This document shows, piece after piece, positions 1 to 7,253 of a stretch of 48,033 nucleotides of DNA. A program made the position numbers and the translations under genes. Origin of the DNA: Gammaproteobacteria bacterium UBA1119 (GTDB lineage: Bacteria; Pseudomonadota; Gammaproteobacteria; Pseudomonadales; Azotimanducaceae); NCBI GenBank assembly GCA_002313255.1, contig DCBA01000101.1, positions 1 to 48,033 on the forward strand. Direction: 5' to 3'. The notes under the pieces were generated by a model. The model ran no database searches and was not told where the DNA came from. It saw only the letters and a list, made by a program, of their open reading frames with translations. Positions within the stretch are counted from its first letter, which is position 1. The number at the start of each line of letters is the position of its first letter.

Positions 1-186
1 TTCGTTTCGTTAGTGTTTTGGGGTTGGGTACTCGGTCCCGTTGGCATGCTTCTCTCGGTCCCACTTACCATCACCGCCAAGATTGCGTTGGAGGCTAACC
101 CTACAACCCAGTGGATTGCTTATTTGTTGGGCCCGGCAGAATCGGGCCAGGTCGCGGAACGCGTAGACGAAACCGACGAGGAATGA
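1..186 (+). CDS. AI-2E family transporter, C-terminal fragment
   Basis: The window opens inside this gene; 61 codons remain in frame 1, ending at TGA 184-186. The residues read as a hydrophobic segment followed by W-V-L-G-P-V-G-M and L-S-V-P-L-T, the pattern of the last membrane segment of AI-2E (PerM/TqsA) exporters. An acidic, charged tail (VDETDEE) closes the protein and should lie in the cytoplasm. The stop overlaps the hisC start by four bases (ATGA), so the two are probably co-translated. The substrate cannot be told; the family name reflects one characterised member. Confidence 0.75.
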   Translation, partial: FVSLVFWGWVLGPVGMLLSVPLTITAKIALEANPTTQWIAYLLGPAESGQVAERVDETDEE

Positions 187-1262
187 GCTACGAGCGCAAC
201 AATATTAGGGCGATGGAAGGTTACACCTACGGTGAACAACCCTCAGACAGAGGCGTTGTAAAGCTCAATACCAACGAAAACCCCTACCCACCAAGTCCGC
301 TGATTAAATCGGCTCTGAAGAACTTTGATAGTGATGTTCTGCGACGCTATCCCGATCCTTCAGCAAGTAGCCTCCGCAAGTTCGTCGCATCTCGATTTGA
401 TATATCCGCCGACAACATCCTCGTTACCAACGGCGGTGACGAGGGCCTTCGCCTTGCTGTCACCACTCTGGTCAACCCCAAAGGGGCGATAGGAATGGTT
501 GATCCAAGCTATTCGCTGTATCCAGTCCTGGCCAATATCCAAGACTGTCGTATCGAGTCGCTGCGACTAGAAAAAGACTGGGCATTACCCAAAGGATTTA
601 GTGAGCGGATAAACGCGTCGGGCGCGCGGCTCACGTGCCTCGTGAACCCCCACGCACCCAGCGGTGTTCTCTGCTCCGTCGACGTACTCCGTGAAATAGC
701 TAATGGGTTAGAGGGCGTTCTCCTAATCGACGAGGCCTACGTCGATTTCGTCGATCCCGCGCTAGGCCATAGTTCCATTCCGTTGGTCCAGGAGTTCGAC
801 AACGTTTTGGTGCTTCGCACCCTAAGCAAAGGATATTCGCTGGCAGGTCTCCGACTCGGTTTCCTTATCGGAAACGCTGCCTTGATTGAACCAATGGCCA
901 CCAAGACCCGCGATAGCTACAACATCGATACGATCACGCAGGCTCTGGCGTTGGTTGCCCTTAACGATTCCAACCACGCACTAATAAATTGCGAAAAAGT
1001 CAGAGCGGAGCGTGGTCGAATGCGCAACGAATTGTGCAGGATCGGTTTTACCGTCCCAGAATCGCAAACGAATTTTCTACTAGCGGAAGTTCCCGGACCC
1101 ATGAACGCGTCGACGCTTTATGAGTCGCTTTACGACGCACAAATACTGGTACGCTATTTTGATTCGACGCCGCTCGACCGATGCTTACGTATAACCATCG
1201 GTACGCCGGAAGAGAACGATCAGTTCTTAAAGACCGTTAGTCACATGCTCCAAGCAAGCTAA
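183..1262 (+). CDS. hisC: Histidinol-phosphate aminotransferase
   Basis: A fold-type I PLP aminotransferase of 359 residues, the usual HisC length. It converts imidazole-acetol phosphate and glutamate to histidinol phosphate in histidine synthesis. The early [10 protein letters not shown] substrate motif, the D-E-A-Y-V-D-F PLP-binding stretch and the [13 protein letters not shown] motif are all present; the PLP lysine is Lys216. The ATG at 183 overlaps the stop of the upstream transporter. A longer in-frame start at 111 lies inside the transporter gene, has an Arg/Gly-rich non-conserved leader and is rejected. No other his gene is nearby, so a related aromatic or phosphonate aminotransferase role cannot be excluded. 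Confidence 0.88.
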   Translation: MSYERNNIRAMEGYTYGEQPSDRGVVKLNTNENPYPPSPLIKSALKNFDSDVLRRYPDPSASSLRKFVASRFDISADNILVTNGGDEGLRLAVTTLVNPKGAIGMVDPSYSLYPVLANIQDCRIESLRLEKDWALPKGFSERINASGARLTCLVNPHAPSGVLCSVDVLREIANGLEGVLLIDEAYVDFVDPALGHSSIPLVQEFDNVLVLRTLSKGYSLAGLRLGFLIGNAALIEPMATKTRDSYNIDTITQALALVALNDSNHALINCEKVRAERGRMRNELCRIGFTVPESQTNFLLAEVPGPMNASTLYESLYDAQILVRYFDSTPLDRCLRITIGTPEENDQFLKTVSHMLQAS

Positions 1263-1274
1263 CGGAGAATTTCA

Positions 1275-2003
1275 TTGCTTTTCCCGCTCACAGACGACAA
1301 TCCGACCCGTCGACGCCCAGTCGCCACCTACGTAATCATCGGTCTTAACGTGGTTGCGTGGGCACTATTCCAACGCTTTGGTTTCGACCCTGGATTTTCG
1401 GAGTCTCTGTGCCGTTACGGTCTCGTTCCCGGCGATCTTCTGGGGACCATCGAACCAGGGAGCAAACTACGTATCGCCCAAAATCTAATCTGTCAGTTCG
1501 ATGGCGAGACCAACGTCGTCACACTGGTCTCTTCAATGTTCATGCACGGGGGTTGGTTACACCTAATCGGAAATATGTGGTTCTTGTGGGTCTTCGGCGA
1601 CAACGTCGAAGACTCAATGGGTGCATTTCGTTTTACGCTTTTCTATTTACTCACCGGCTTGGTCGCCGCAGCGGCTCAAATCGCGACCGACACAACCAGC
1701 GTGATCCCCATGGTGGGCGCATCCGGCGCCATCGGCGGCGTCATGGGTGCGTATGCTCTTCTATATCCTCGAGCCCGAGTTCGAACGCTGATCTTTCTCG
1801 GTTTCTTCATCACGACAGTGTCCATTCCCGCTGTTTTCATTCTTGGTTGGTGGTTTGTCGTCCAGCTTATCTCGGGCCTGCCATCGCTCGGTCGGCCAGG
1901 GGGAGGCGTTGCGTTCTGGGCACACATCGGTGGCTTTATCGCCGGCGTCTTGCTCGTCACGCTTTTTCGTCAGCGCTCGTCGAACACCATCGGCGGGACC
2001 TAG
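1275..2003 (+). CDS. Rhomboid family intramembrane serine protease
   Basis: A 242-residue polytopic membrane protein that starts at TTG 1275, eight bases after a GGAG ribosome site at 1264-1267. The rhomboid signature is complete: H-G-G-W-L-H-L-I-G-N-M-W near residues 90-103, the catalytic serine in G-A-S-G-A (Ser150) and the catalytic histidine in A-H-I-G-G-F (His217). These two form the Ser-His dyad that cleaves single-pass membrane proteins within the bilayer. The gene follows hisC by 12 bases and is probably in the same transcript. Its substrate is unknown. Confidence 0.9.
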   Translation: MLFPLTDDNPTRRRPVATYVIIGLNVVAWALFQRFGFDPGFSESLCRYGLVPGDLLGTIEPGSKLRIAQNLICQFDGETNVVTLVSSMFMHGGWLHLIGNMWFLWVFGDNVEDSMGAFRFTLFYLLTGLVAAAAQIATDTTSVIPMVGASGAIGGVMGAYALLYPRARVRTLIFLGFFITTVSIPAVFILGWWFVVQLISGLPSLGRPGGGVAFWAHIGGFIAGVLLVTLFRQRSSNTIGGT

Positions 2004-2085
2004 AAAAGTAGCTCGGCACTTCCCAAGCTACAGGACCGCTGTTAGTTTTGCTCGCTAGATCGCGCATAGTCGAAAAGGATCAGTG

Positions 2086-2994
2086 ATGGACCACCCGCTG
2101 CCGGCACTAAGTCTCGCCGCCGTTCCAGGACGCCGCCAACGAACGTTGGATCTCGCCCGTGAGATCGAGCGGCGGGGCTTCCCCGGAATATATTGCCCGA
2201 GTCTGTCAGACGGCCTCGCATTATGCGAAGCACTCGCATTCACCACGTCAGAGGTGCGCTTCGGGACAAGCATACAGCCGATCTACACCCGCAACGTCCA
2301 AGAATTTGCACAGATGGCAAGCTTCATCCACGAAGTATCAGGCGGACGATTCGACTTTGGCGTTGGCGTCAGCCATGAACCGGCGATGAACCGGTTGGGC
2401 ATCAAGCAAGGGAAACCACTGGCCGATATGCGCAGCTTCGTTGAAGAACTGCATGCGGTTCCGCGCGCTGGCGAACTTCCGCCTATTATCTTTGCGACGC
2501 TGCGGAAAAAGATGATTCAGCTATCGGAGACCATCGCCAACGGTATGGTATTCGCGAACGGCGCGCGCTCACATATGAAAAGTTCACTGGCGGTCTTGAG
2601 CGACCAAAGTCGTTCCGAAAACCATTTCTTCATCGGCAACATGATTCCCACGTGTGTTCACGACGATGTTGAAGCCGCGAAAGCGGTAAACCGCCGCACC
2701 CTGACCAGCTATGCGATGCTCCCAAATTACCGCAACTACTGGAAAGAGGCCGGATACGAGGAAGAAATGAACGCCGTGGAGGCAGCGGTTAACGAACGTG
2801 ACTTCGACCGAGTTGCTTCTTGTCTCTCGGATCGTTGGCTCGCTGACACGACCCTATTCGGAACGGCAACCGATGTCAGGGATGGATTAGCGGCCTGGTT
2901 TGATGCCGGCATAAAGACGCCCATCGTCGTACCGTCGGCGGTTGAGGGCGGGCAATTTAAAGCGTTCGAAGAATTCTTTGAACTTTGGGATTAG
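2086..2994 (+). CDS. Luciferase-like (LLM class) flavin/F420-dependent oxidoreductase
   Basis: A TIM-barrel oxidoreductase of about 302 residues. Family traits include the early E-I-E-R-R-G-F segment, the strand V-R-F-G-T-S-I-Q-P, and S-G-G-R-F-D-F-G-V-G-V-S, the conserved bacterial-luciferase-like motif. Such enzymes use reduced FMN or F420 to oxidise or reduce a small organic molecule; the substrate is not readable. ATG 2086 is chosen over the adjacent GTG 2083 because an AAAAGGA site at about 2073-2079 sits six bases ahead of it. It is separated from rhomboid by about 80 bases and converges on the DUF35 gene. Confidence 0.8.
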   Translation: MDHPLPALSLAAVPGRRQRTLDLAREIERRGFPGIYCPSLSDGLALCEALAFTTSEVRFGTSIQPIYTRNVQEFAQMASFIHEVSGGRFDFGVGVSHEPAMNRLGIKQGKPLADMRSFVEELHAVPRAGELPPIIFATLRKKMIQLSETIANGMVFANGARSHMKSSLAVLSDQSRSENHFFIGNMIPTCVHDDVEAAKAVNRRTLTSYAMLPNYRNYWKEAGYEEEMNAVEAAVNERDFDRVASCLSDRWLADTTLFGTATDVRDGLAAWFDAGIKTPIVVPSAVEGGQFKAFEEFFELWD

Positions 2995-3028
2995 GTTCGA
3001 GTACGAAACCGGCAGACTCCCGCCATGC

Positions 3029-3433
3029 TCATCCCGGCTGATAGCGAAGCAACGTTACGTCGTCGGTTACCTGATCGAAATAGGGTTGTAAACGCATGCC
3101 AATGACAATGTCCGAGGGTTCGACGTTGACAAGTGTCGACGTCATTCGGACACCCTCGTCCAGTTCAACCACGGCTAATTGTTGCGGCGTTTCATCGGCG
3201 AAGTGTGGGGCCGTCGGCTGGCGTGCCAGAGTATAGGTGTAGAGGACGCCCTGACCCGATACTTCTCGCCATATAAGCAAGTCGCTCAAACAGGAGGGAC
3301 ACCGCGTACGCGGGTAAAATACCCACGAGTCACACGCATCACATCGCTGAATTTGAACCTTGCGCTCGTTGAGCCCATCCCAAAACGGTCGAGTCGTCGT
3401 GGATGGCCGCGGAATAGGTTTCACCAAATCCAT
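3029..3433 (-). CDS. DUF35 zinc-ribbon/OB-fold protein, partner of thiolase-like enzyme
   Basis: A 134-residue protein with a rubredoxin-like zinc ribbon (Cys31, Cys34, Cys45, Cys48) followed by an OB-fold region with G-Q-G-V-L-Y-T-Y-T, typical of acyl-CoA-associated DUF35 proteins. The family forms complexes with thiolase-like enzymes, binding the acyl-CoA. It starts four bases after the stop of the thiolase-like gene, and its AAGGAGG ribosome site lies inside that gene's last codons, so the pair is translationally coupled. In steroid degraders, DUF35 domains pair with Ltp2-type aldolases; a similar partnership is likely here. Confidence 0.88.
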   Translation of the reverse strand: MDLVKPIPRPSTTTRPFWDGLNERKVQIQRCDACDSWVFYPRTRCPSCLSDLLIWREVSGQGVLYTYTLARQPTAPHFADETPQQLAVVELDEGVRMTSTLVNVEPSDIVIGMRLQPYFDQVTDDVTLLRYQPG

Positions 3434-3436
3434 GCA

Positions 3437-4636
3437 CTAACCTCCTTGCAGAATAAGTGCTGCCTGCTCGCTCATGATGCCGCCCGTCCCCGATACATAC
3501 ACATTATCGCAAGCGCTTACTTGTCGATCCTCAGCGCGTCCCATAATCTGCCTTGCGGCCTCAACCACCTGTGTCATCCCACCAGCAGCACCAGCTTGAC
3601 CCATGCCCAACTGGCCGCCGTGCGTGTTGAGAGGGAAATTCCCGTCGTGCGTCATGCCCGAATCCATTATGAAGCGCTGGCCTTCTCCTTTGGCGCAAAA
3701 ACCTGCATCTTCCAATGTCAATAACACGGTAATGGTGTAGCAATCGTATATCTCTGCCGCGTTGATATCGCCAGGCTCCAACCCCGCCATCGTAAACGCT
3801 TGTCTTGACGCCGGGCCCACGGGGGTATCGCACATGTCTTTTGCATACGTGGGTGTTTTGACGGTCAGGTGTTCGCCAAACCCCGTGATCCGAACTGGAC
3901 GGTGACGGCATCGCTCCGCCACTTCGCAGCTGGCGACTACTACGGCACCACCGCCGGCGACGGGCATAACGATTTCAAGCATCCGTAGAGGATCAGCAAT
4001 CATTTTGCTCGCCAACACTTCTTCCGCCGTCGTCGGTTTGCCGTAAAAAGCCGCAAGTGGATTCAACGCCCCGTTCTGACGTTGATCGACCACGAGTTTT
4101 GCCATGGCCGCTTCGTTATAACCGTACTGAGCGCCGTACCGCTGGGCGATCATCGCGTATCCACAGTTCTGCGCGAGATTACCATAGGGGATTTCGAATT
4201 CGGCCTGGGGAGAACCCCATTCGTTGCTGCTTGATTGGAAAAAACGTCGCGGATCGATCGCCCTTGGCTCCGGGTTAGAAGGAATTGGGAGCGCGGGTGT
4301 GGCACAAACAACCACGTCGGCTATGCCTAATTCGATGGCGGCCGCAGCACGCCAAACCATCCCCACCGAGGAAGCGCCCCCAAGATCAATGCGTTCCGCA
4401 AAATTAACCGGTTGGCCCAAATACTCAACGATCGTTGCTGGCGTAAACATCCCCGACTCGCGAATGTCCGTACAAGCAATACCGTTGACGTCGGCAAGCT
4501 GAAGTCCCGCATCGTCTAGGGCCATGGCCGTCAGTTCGGACCATTGTTCTATGGTGAATAACCTTGGCCCGTTGTATTTGCGTTCGTGTTTGAATTCGGC
4601 AAAACCGACGATTGCCGCCTGTCCTCGAAGTCCCAT
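3437..4636 (-). CDS. Thiolase-like (SCP2/lipid-transfer type) acyl-CoA enzyme lacking thiolase Cys
   Basis: A 399-residue thiolase-fold protein. The family pattern A-E-I-Y-D-C-Y-T is followed by L-E-D-A-G-F-C and later N-T-H-G-G-Q-L-G-M-G-Q. The segment aligned with the thiolase nucleophile (residues 82-96) has no cysteine: it reads G-G-A-S-S where true thiolases have a Cys. The C-terminal CxG motif is replaced by S-G-T-G-G. That is the pattern of non-thiolytic members such as Ltp2, which with DUF35 partners performs retro-aldol cleavage of acyl-CoA side chains. A carbon-carbon lyase role is therefore more likely than thiolysis; the substrate is inferred only as a branched or steroid-like acyl-CoA. 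Confidence 0.85.
   Translation of the reverse strand: MGLRGQAAIVGFAEFKHERKYNGPRLFTIEQWSELTAMALDDAGLQLADVNGIACTDIRESGMFTPATIVEYLGQPVNFAERIDLGGASSVGMVWRAAAAIELGIADVVVCATPALPIPSNPEPRAIDPRRFFQSSSNEWGSPQAEFEIPYGNLAQNCGYAMIAQRYGAQYGYNEAAMAKLVVDQRQNGALNPLAAFYGKPTTAEEVLASKMIADPLRMLEIVMPVAGGGAVVVASCEVAERCRHRPVRITGFGEHLTVKTPTYAKDMCDTPVGPASRQAFTMAGLEPGDINAAEIYDCYTITVLLTLEDAGFCAKGEGQRFIMDSGMTHDGNFPLNTHGGQLGMGQAGAAGGMTQVVEAARQIMGRAEDRQVSACDNVYVSGTGGIMSEQAALILQGG
3441..3447 (-). promoter_or_regulatory. Strong ribosome-binding site of DUF35 gene inside thiolase-like gene end
   Basis: On the minus strand this reads AAGGAGG, a full anti-16S match, seven bases ahead of ATG at 3433. It overlaps the last sense codons of the upstream gene, just before its TAG. 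The arrangement fixes the DUF35 start and suggests stoichiometric production of the two subunits. Confidence 0.85.
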
Positions 4637-4716
4637 GATTTCAGTTTATCTACGGTCCCCGGAACGTATAGGCTACCAGCTTCGCCACACAACGTGCGCA
4701 TCGAACGCATCATCCT

Positions 4717-5205
4717 ATGAAGCACAAGTGGCTTTGGATCATTCGTCATGGCCAAGCGGCTAACTCTCTCGATATACCCGACTTCGAACGACCGTTAACG
4801 CAACAAGGCCAAGAACAGGCCCGCGTTGTCGGACGAGACATTCGCTCCACAAGCGGGGCACCCGAATTCGTGCTCACCAGTTCGGCGCCACGCGCAACTG
4901 CAACCGCGAAACTACTCGCAAGGAAAGGCCACGCCGTAGTCGAAGAGCAAGAGCATCTTTACATGGCGTCCGTCGACACGTTGCTGGCAGCGATATGGTC
5001 GATCCCGAGTGACATTCGTTCCGCCATCGTTGTTGGCCACAACCCCGGTGTTAGTCATCTCGCGAACTTGCTTGCAGGTAAAACGGAATACCGACTCCCG
5101 CCGTTGGGTGCCGTATGTTTCGAAGTGACAACCCCATGGGAAGATCTTGGCTCCAGTCCACTTCACGTCAGTCGATTCGTTAAACCTAGCGCGCACGTAC
5201 CGTGA
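4717..5205 (+). CDS. sixA: Phosphohistidine phosphatase SixA-like
   Basis: A 162-residue histidine phosphatase. The catalytic R-H-G motif is near the N-terminus (His11 as phospho-acceptor) and the second histidine lies in V-V-G-H-N-P-G (His108); T-S-S-A-P-R-A supplies the phosphate-binding arginine. Size and layout match SixA, which removes phosphate from histidines of phosphorelay or PTS proteins. It is transcribed divergently from the thiolase-like gene across an 80-base gap in which I recognise no clear promoter. Start ATG at 4717 is the only reasonable one. The physiological partner is unknown. Confidence 0.85.
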   Translation: MKHKWLWIIRHGQAANSLDIPDFERPLTQQGQEQARVVGRDIRSTSGAPEFVLTSSAPRATATAKLLARKGHAVVEEQEHLYMASVDTLLAAIWSIPSDIRSAIVVGHNPGVSHLANLLAGKTEYRLPPLGAVCFEVTTPWEDLGSSPLHVSRFVKPSAHVP

Positions 5206-5358
5206 CCATCGCTCTTTTGTCCGATAGATTCCGAGCTACCAGGCCCGTCAAAATGGGATCGATGGAATAGACATAAAGGACACTAACAGCGCTGGACGGA
5301 TGACCTGTAAGACGGTATACGTGACATCGTTTGTGTGTCTGAAAAGGAACCCTTCCCT

Positions 5359-5529
5359 ATGGTGTCTTTAATCACCTGCATCGCCGTTCTCGGAATCGCC
5401 TACGGTGTCTATCGGCTTGTCGACCAATTGCCAGACGTGCTTTTTCGCGTTTCCGAAATACAGCGTGATATCGCGGACATTCGCCGAAAATTGGTGGCAG
5501 ATGAGCGTGAACCGGACGAAGCCGAATAG
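5359..5529 (+). CDS. Small single-pass membrane protein
   Basis: A short protein of 56 residues when started at ATG 5359, which has AAAGGA at 5343-5348 ten bases upstream. A GTG at 5335 would add eight residues but has no ribosome site. Residues 1-20 are a single hydrophobic helix; the rest is a charged helix rich in Arg, Asp and Glu with a heptad-like pattern and an acidic end. I do not recognise the family. The codon pattern and conserved-looking layout favour a real gene. It precedes the PdxH-like gene by 63 bases. Confidence 0.6.
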   Translation: MVSLITCIAVLGIAYGVYRLVDQLPDVLFRVSEIQRDIADIRRKLVADEREPDEAE

Positions 5530-5592
5530 ACTCGCCCGTCAATCCCACCTCGGACCGCGAGGGATCGCATTGCTAATACCACGGCAATCCGG

Positions 5593-6162
5593 GTGACGGA
5601 CCCTGTCCGTCTCCTCAAAGCAGACCGAGACCACGCTAGAAACGCGGGAGACCCTTGGGCCGATCTTTGTGTCGTCGCTAGTATCAGCCCGAGCGGGGAA
5701 CCCCGATCGCGCGTTCTGGTATTGCGCGACCTTGACGACCAACTCGCGCTCTTCTTCAACGCTTCGAGTCCAAAAAGCGAAGAATTTAAGCGATCGGAAT
5801 CGCTGTCTATTCTGCTGTATTTACACGCACTGAAAGTTCAATACCGCCTAACAGCCACATTCGCCGAAGTCGACCCCAACGTTATCGCCAAAAGTTGGAA
5901 ACTACGCCCTCCGGTTCCGAGAAAATTGGATTGGCTCTACGCGACCCGCCCTCAAAGCTCAAGTGTCCCGTCAAGAGAAGCGTTACTCGACGCAATTGAC
6001 CGCATCCCCGAGACCACGACCGCCCCACCAACCGCACGCGGGTACGCCCTGGTCCCAACGGAAATCGAACGCCTCGATCTTGATCAGCCAAACGGCATAC
6101 ATGATCGACGCCGTTATAAGCGACTGGGTGATAACTGGCACGAAACCGTATTGATCCCTTAA
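5593..6162 (+). CDS. pdxH: Pyridoxamine/pyridoxine 5'-phosphate oxidase family protein
   Basis: A 189-residue FMN-binding split-barrel protein starting at GTG 5593. It shows S-R-V-L-V-L-R followed by F-F-N-A-S-S, and the C-terminal H-D-R-R-R-Y tract ending in W-x-E-x-x-L-x-P, which resembles the PdxH C-terminus that binds PLP and FMN. PdxH oxidises PNP or PMP to PLP. The protein is about 20-30 residues shorter than typical PdxH, so a PdxH-like enzyme with another substrate is possible. The start codon is not supported by an obvious ribosome site. Confidence 0.72.
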   Translation: MTDPVRLLKADRDHARNAGDPWADLCVVASISPSGEPRSRVLVLRDLDDQLALFFNASSPKSEEFKRSESLSILLYLHALKVQYRLTATFAEVDPNVIAKSWKLRPPVPRKLDWLYATRPQSSSVPSREALLDAIDRIPETTTAPPTARGYALVPTEIERLDLDQPNGIHDRRRYKRLGDNWHETVLIP

Positions 6163-6178
6163 GGTGACAAACGTCACC
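6163..6178. terminator. Short hairpin between convergent pdxH-like and metR genes
   Basis: GGTGAC and GTCACC form a perfect 6-bp inverted repeat around an AAAC loop, placed exactly between the two convergent stop codons. There is no U-tract on either side, so it may be a weak or factor-assisted terminator, or simply an RNA-end stabiliser. Confidence 0.35.
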
Positions 6179-7130
6179 GCAACAGCGTCTCGGAGCCGGC
6201 GACATCCTCGTCGGCAGGAACGATCCCCACCAACGTCGCAAAACACGTTTTCTTGGCGGTCTCCACAAAACTCGCGATGAACGCTACAGGAGCCTCATCC
6301 CGCCGCACCGCAGCGTATAGATTCGGCCATATACCCTCTTCTCCTAACGATTTAGCAACGATGTAATTCTTTTCTACGTGTTCATGGAGAGCCCAATTAG
6401 GCAAGCAAACCACTCCGCGGCCGCTAGCCACAAGCTGGATCATCATGGTCGTGAGCTCAGCGGTTCTAATTGCACTCGGCTCGACGCCTGCAGGTTCGAG
6501 AAACGAACTAAAGATGTCGAGCCGGCTCCGATCCACCGGGTACGTAATCAGGGTTTCCTCGACTAAATCGATAGGATTTACGCAAGGCTCTTTTGCCAAA
6601 GGATGATCGGTCGCCACGGCTAAAACCGCTTCATACCCAAAAAGCGGCATGTACGTGAGTTCCAAATCTCGAATGGGATCTGCTGTAATCACCAAATCGA
6701 GGTCCCCTCGCACCAATGCCGGAAGGGGTTCAAAATGGAACCCACTGGAAACGTCGAGCTCAACATCGGGCCAACTTTCTCGATACTTGTTAATGGCCGG
6801 CAACAACCACTCAAAACAACTGTGGCACTCAATGGCCATATACAAACGCCCGGAAACACCACCTATAAGCCGTGTTACATCGTTCATAGCGCCGTCGAAC
6901 TGAGGCAAGACCTCGTCAGCTAGTTTCAACAACCGCGCGCCCACGGACGTGAACCGAACCGGTCGCGTCTTGCGCACGAAGAGAGAGCAACCTAGGCGGT
7001 TTTCGAGATCTTTGAGCTGGTGGGACAGCGCGGACTGAGTCAAAAACAAGCGTTCAGCCGCCTCGACTAAACTGCCGGCATCACGCAGAGCGAGTAATGT
7101 TCGTAGATGGCGGAACTCTACTTTAGACAT
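6174..7130 (-). CDS. metR: LysR-family regulator of methionine genes, MetR
   Basis: A 318-residue LysR regulator. The N-terminal winged helix-turn-helix (residues 1-65) contains T-Q-S-A-L-S-H-Q-L-K-D-L-E-N-R-L-G. The effector domain carries I-E-C-H-S-C-F-E-W-L-L-P-A, Y-P-V-D-R-S-R-L-D and F-L-x-P-A-G-V. These segments follow the Escherichia coli MetR sequence closely, so this is MetR rather than a generic LysR protein. MetR binds homocysteine and activates methionine synthesis genes. It is adjacent to the end of the carboxylase operon, and two gamma-family sulfur enzymes lie in this window, but direct control is not shown. Confidence 0.9.
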   Translation of the reverse strand: MSKVEFRHLRTLLALRDAGSLVEAAERLFLTQSALSHQLKDLENRLGCSLFVRKTRPVRFTSVGARLLKLADEVLPQFDGAMNDVTRLIGGVSGRLYMAIECHSCFEWLLPAINKYRESWPDVELDVSSGFHFEPLPALVRGDLDLVITADPIRDLELTYMPLFGYEAVLAVATDHPLAKEPCVNPIDLVEETLITYPVDRSRLDIFSSFLEPAGVEPSAIRTAELTTMMIQLVASGRGVVCLPNWALHEHVEKNYIVAKSLGEEGIWPNLYAAVRRDEAPVAFIASFVETAKKTCFATLVGIVPADEDVAGSETLLR

Positions 7131-7143
7131 GAGATAGTCTCAT
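7129..7143. promoter_or_regulatory. Candidate LysR-type operator overlapping metR start codon
   Basis: ATGAGA-TAG-TCTCAT is an inverted repeat with 6-bp arms. Its core TGAGATAGTCTCA is a T-N11-A LysR box of the same 13-bp length as the MetR consensus TGAA-N5-TTCA, sharing the outer TGA and TCA. It covers the metR initiation codon and the ribosome-binding region, so either bound protein or an RNA hairpin could repress metR. Autoregulation is inferred. Confidence 0.45.
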
Positions 7144-7196
7144 CTAATTATATAAAATCATGCACATATTTCACGTTTAGTCAACGCATCGTGCTG

Positions 7197-7235
7197 AAAA
7201 AGAGAGGGGTGAGGCGACTACCCAAGACACCCTCT
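7197..7235 (-). terminator. Probable Rho-independent terminator after carboxyltransferase gene
   Basis: On the minus strand AGAGGGTG pairs with CACCCCTCT (one bulged C) around a 16-base loop, followed by TTTTT. It lies 19 bases beyond the stop of the carboxyltransferase gene and would end the long operon before metR. Confidence 0.5.
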
Positions 7236-7253
7236 GCCTAGAAAACAAAAAGG

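Noticed and set aside
111..182. Longer hisC start
   Set aside because: It would add an Arg/Gly-rich leader inside the transporter gene; ATG 183 has the stop overlap and family start.
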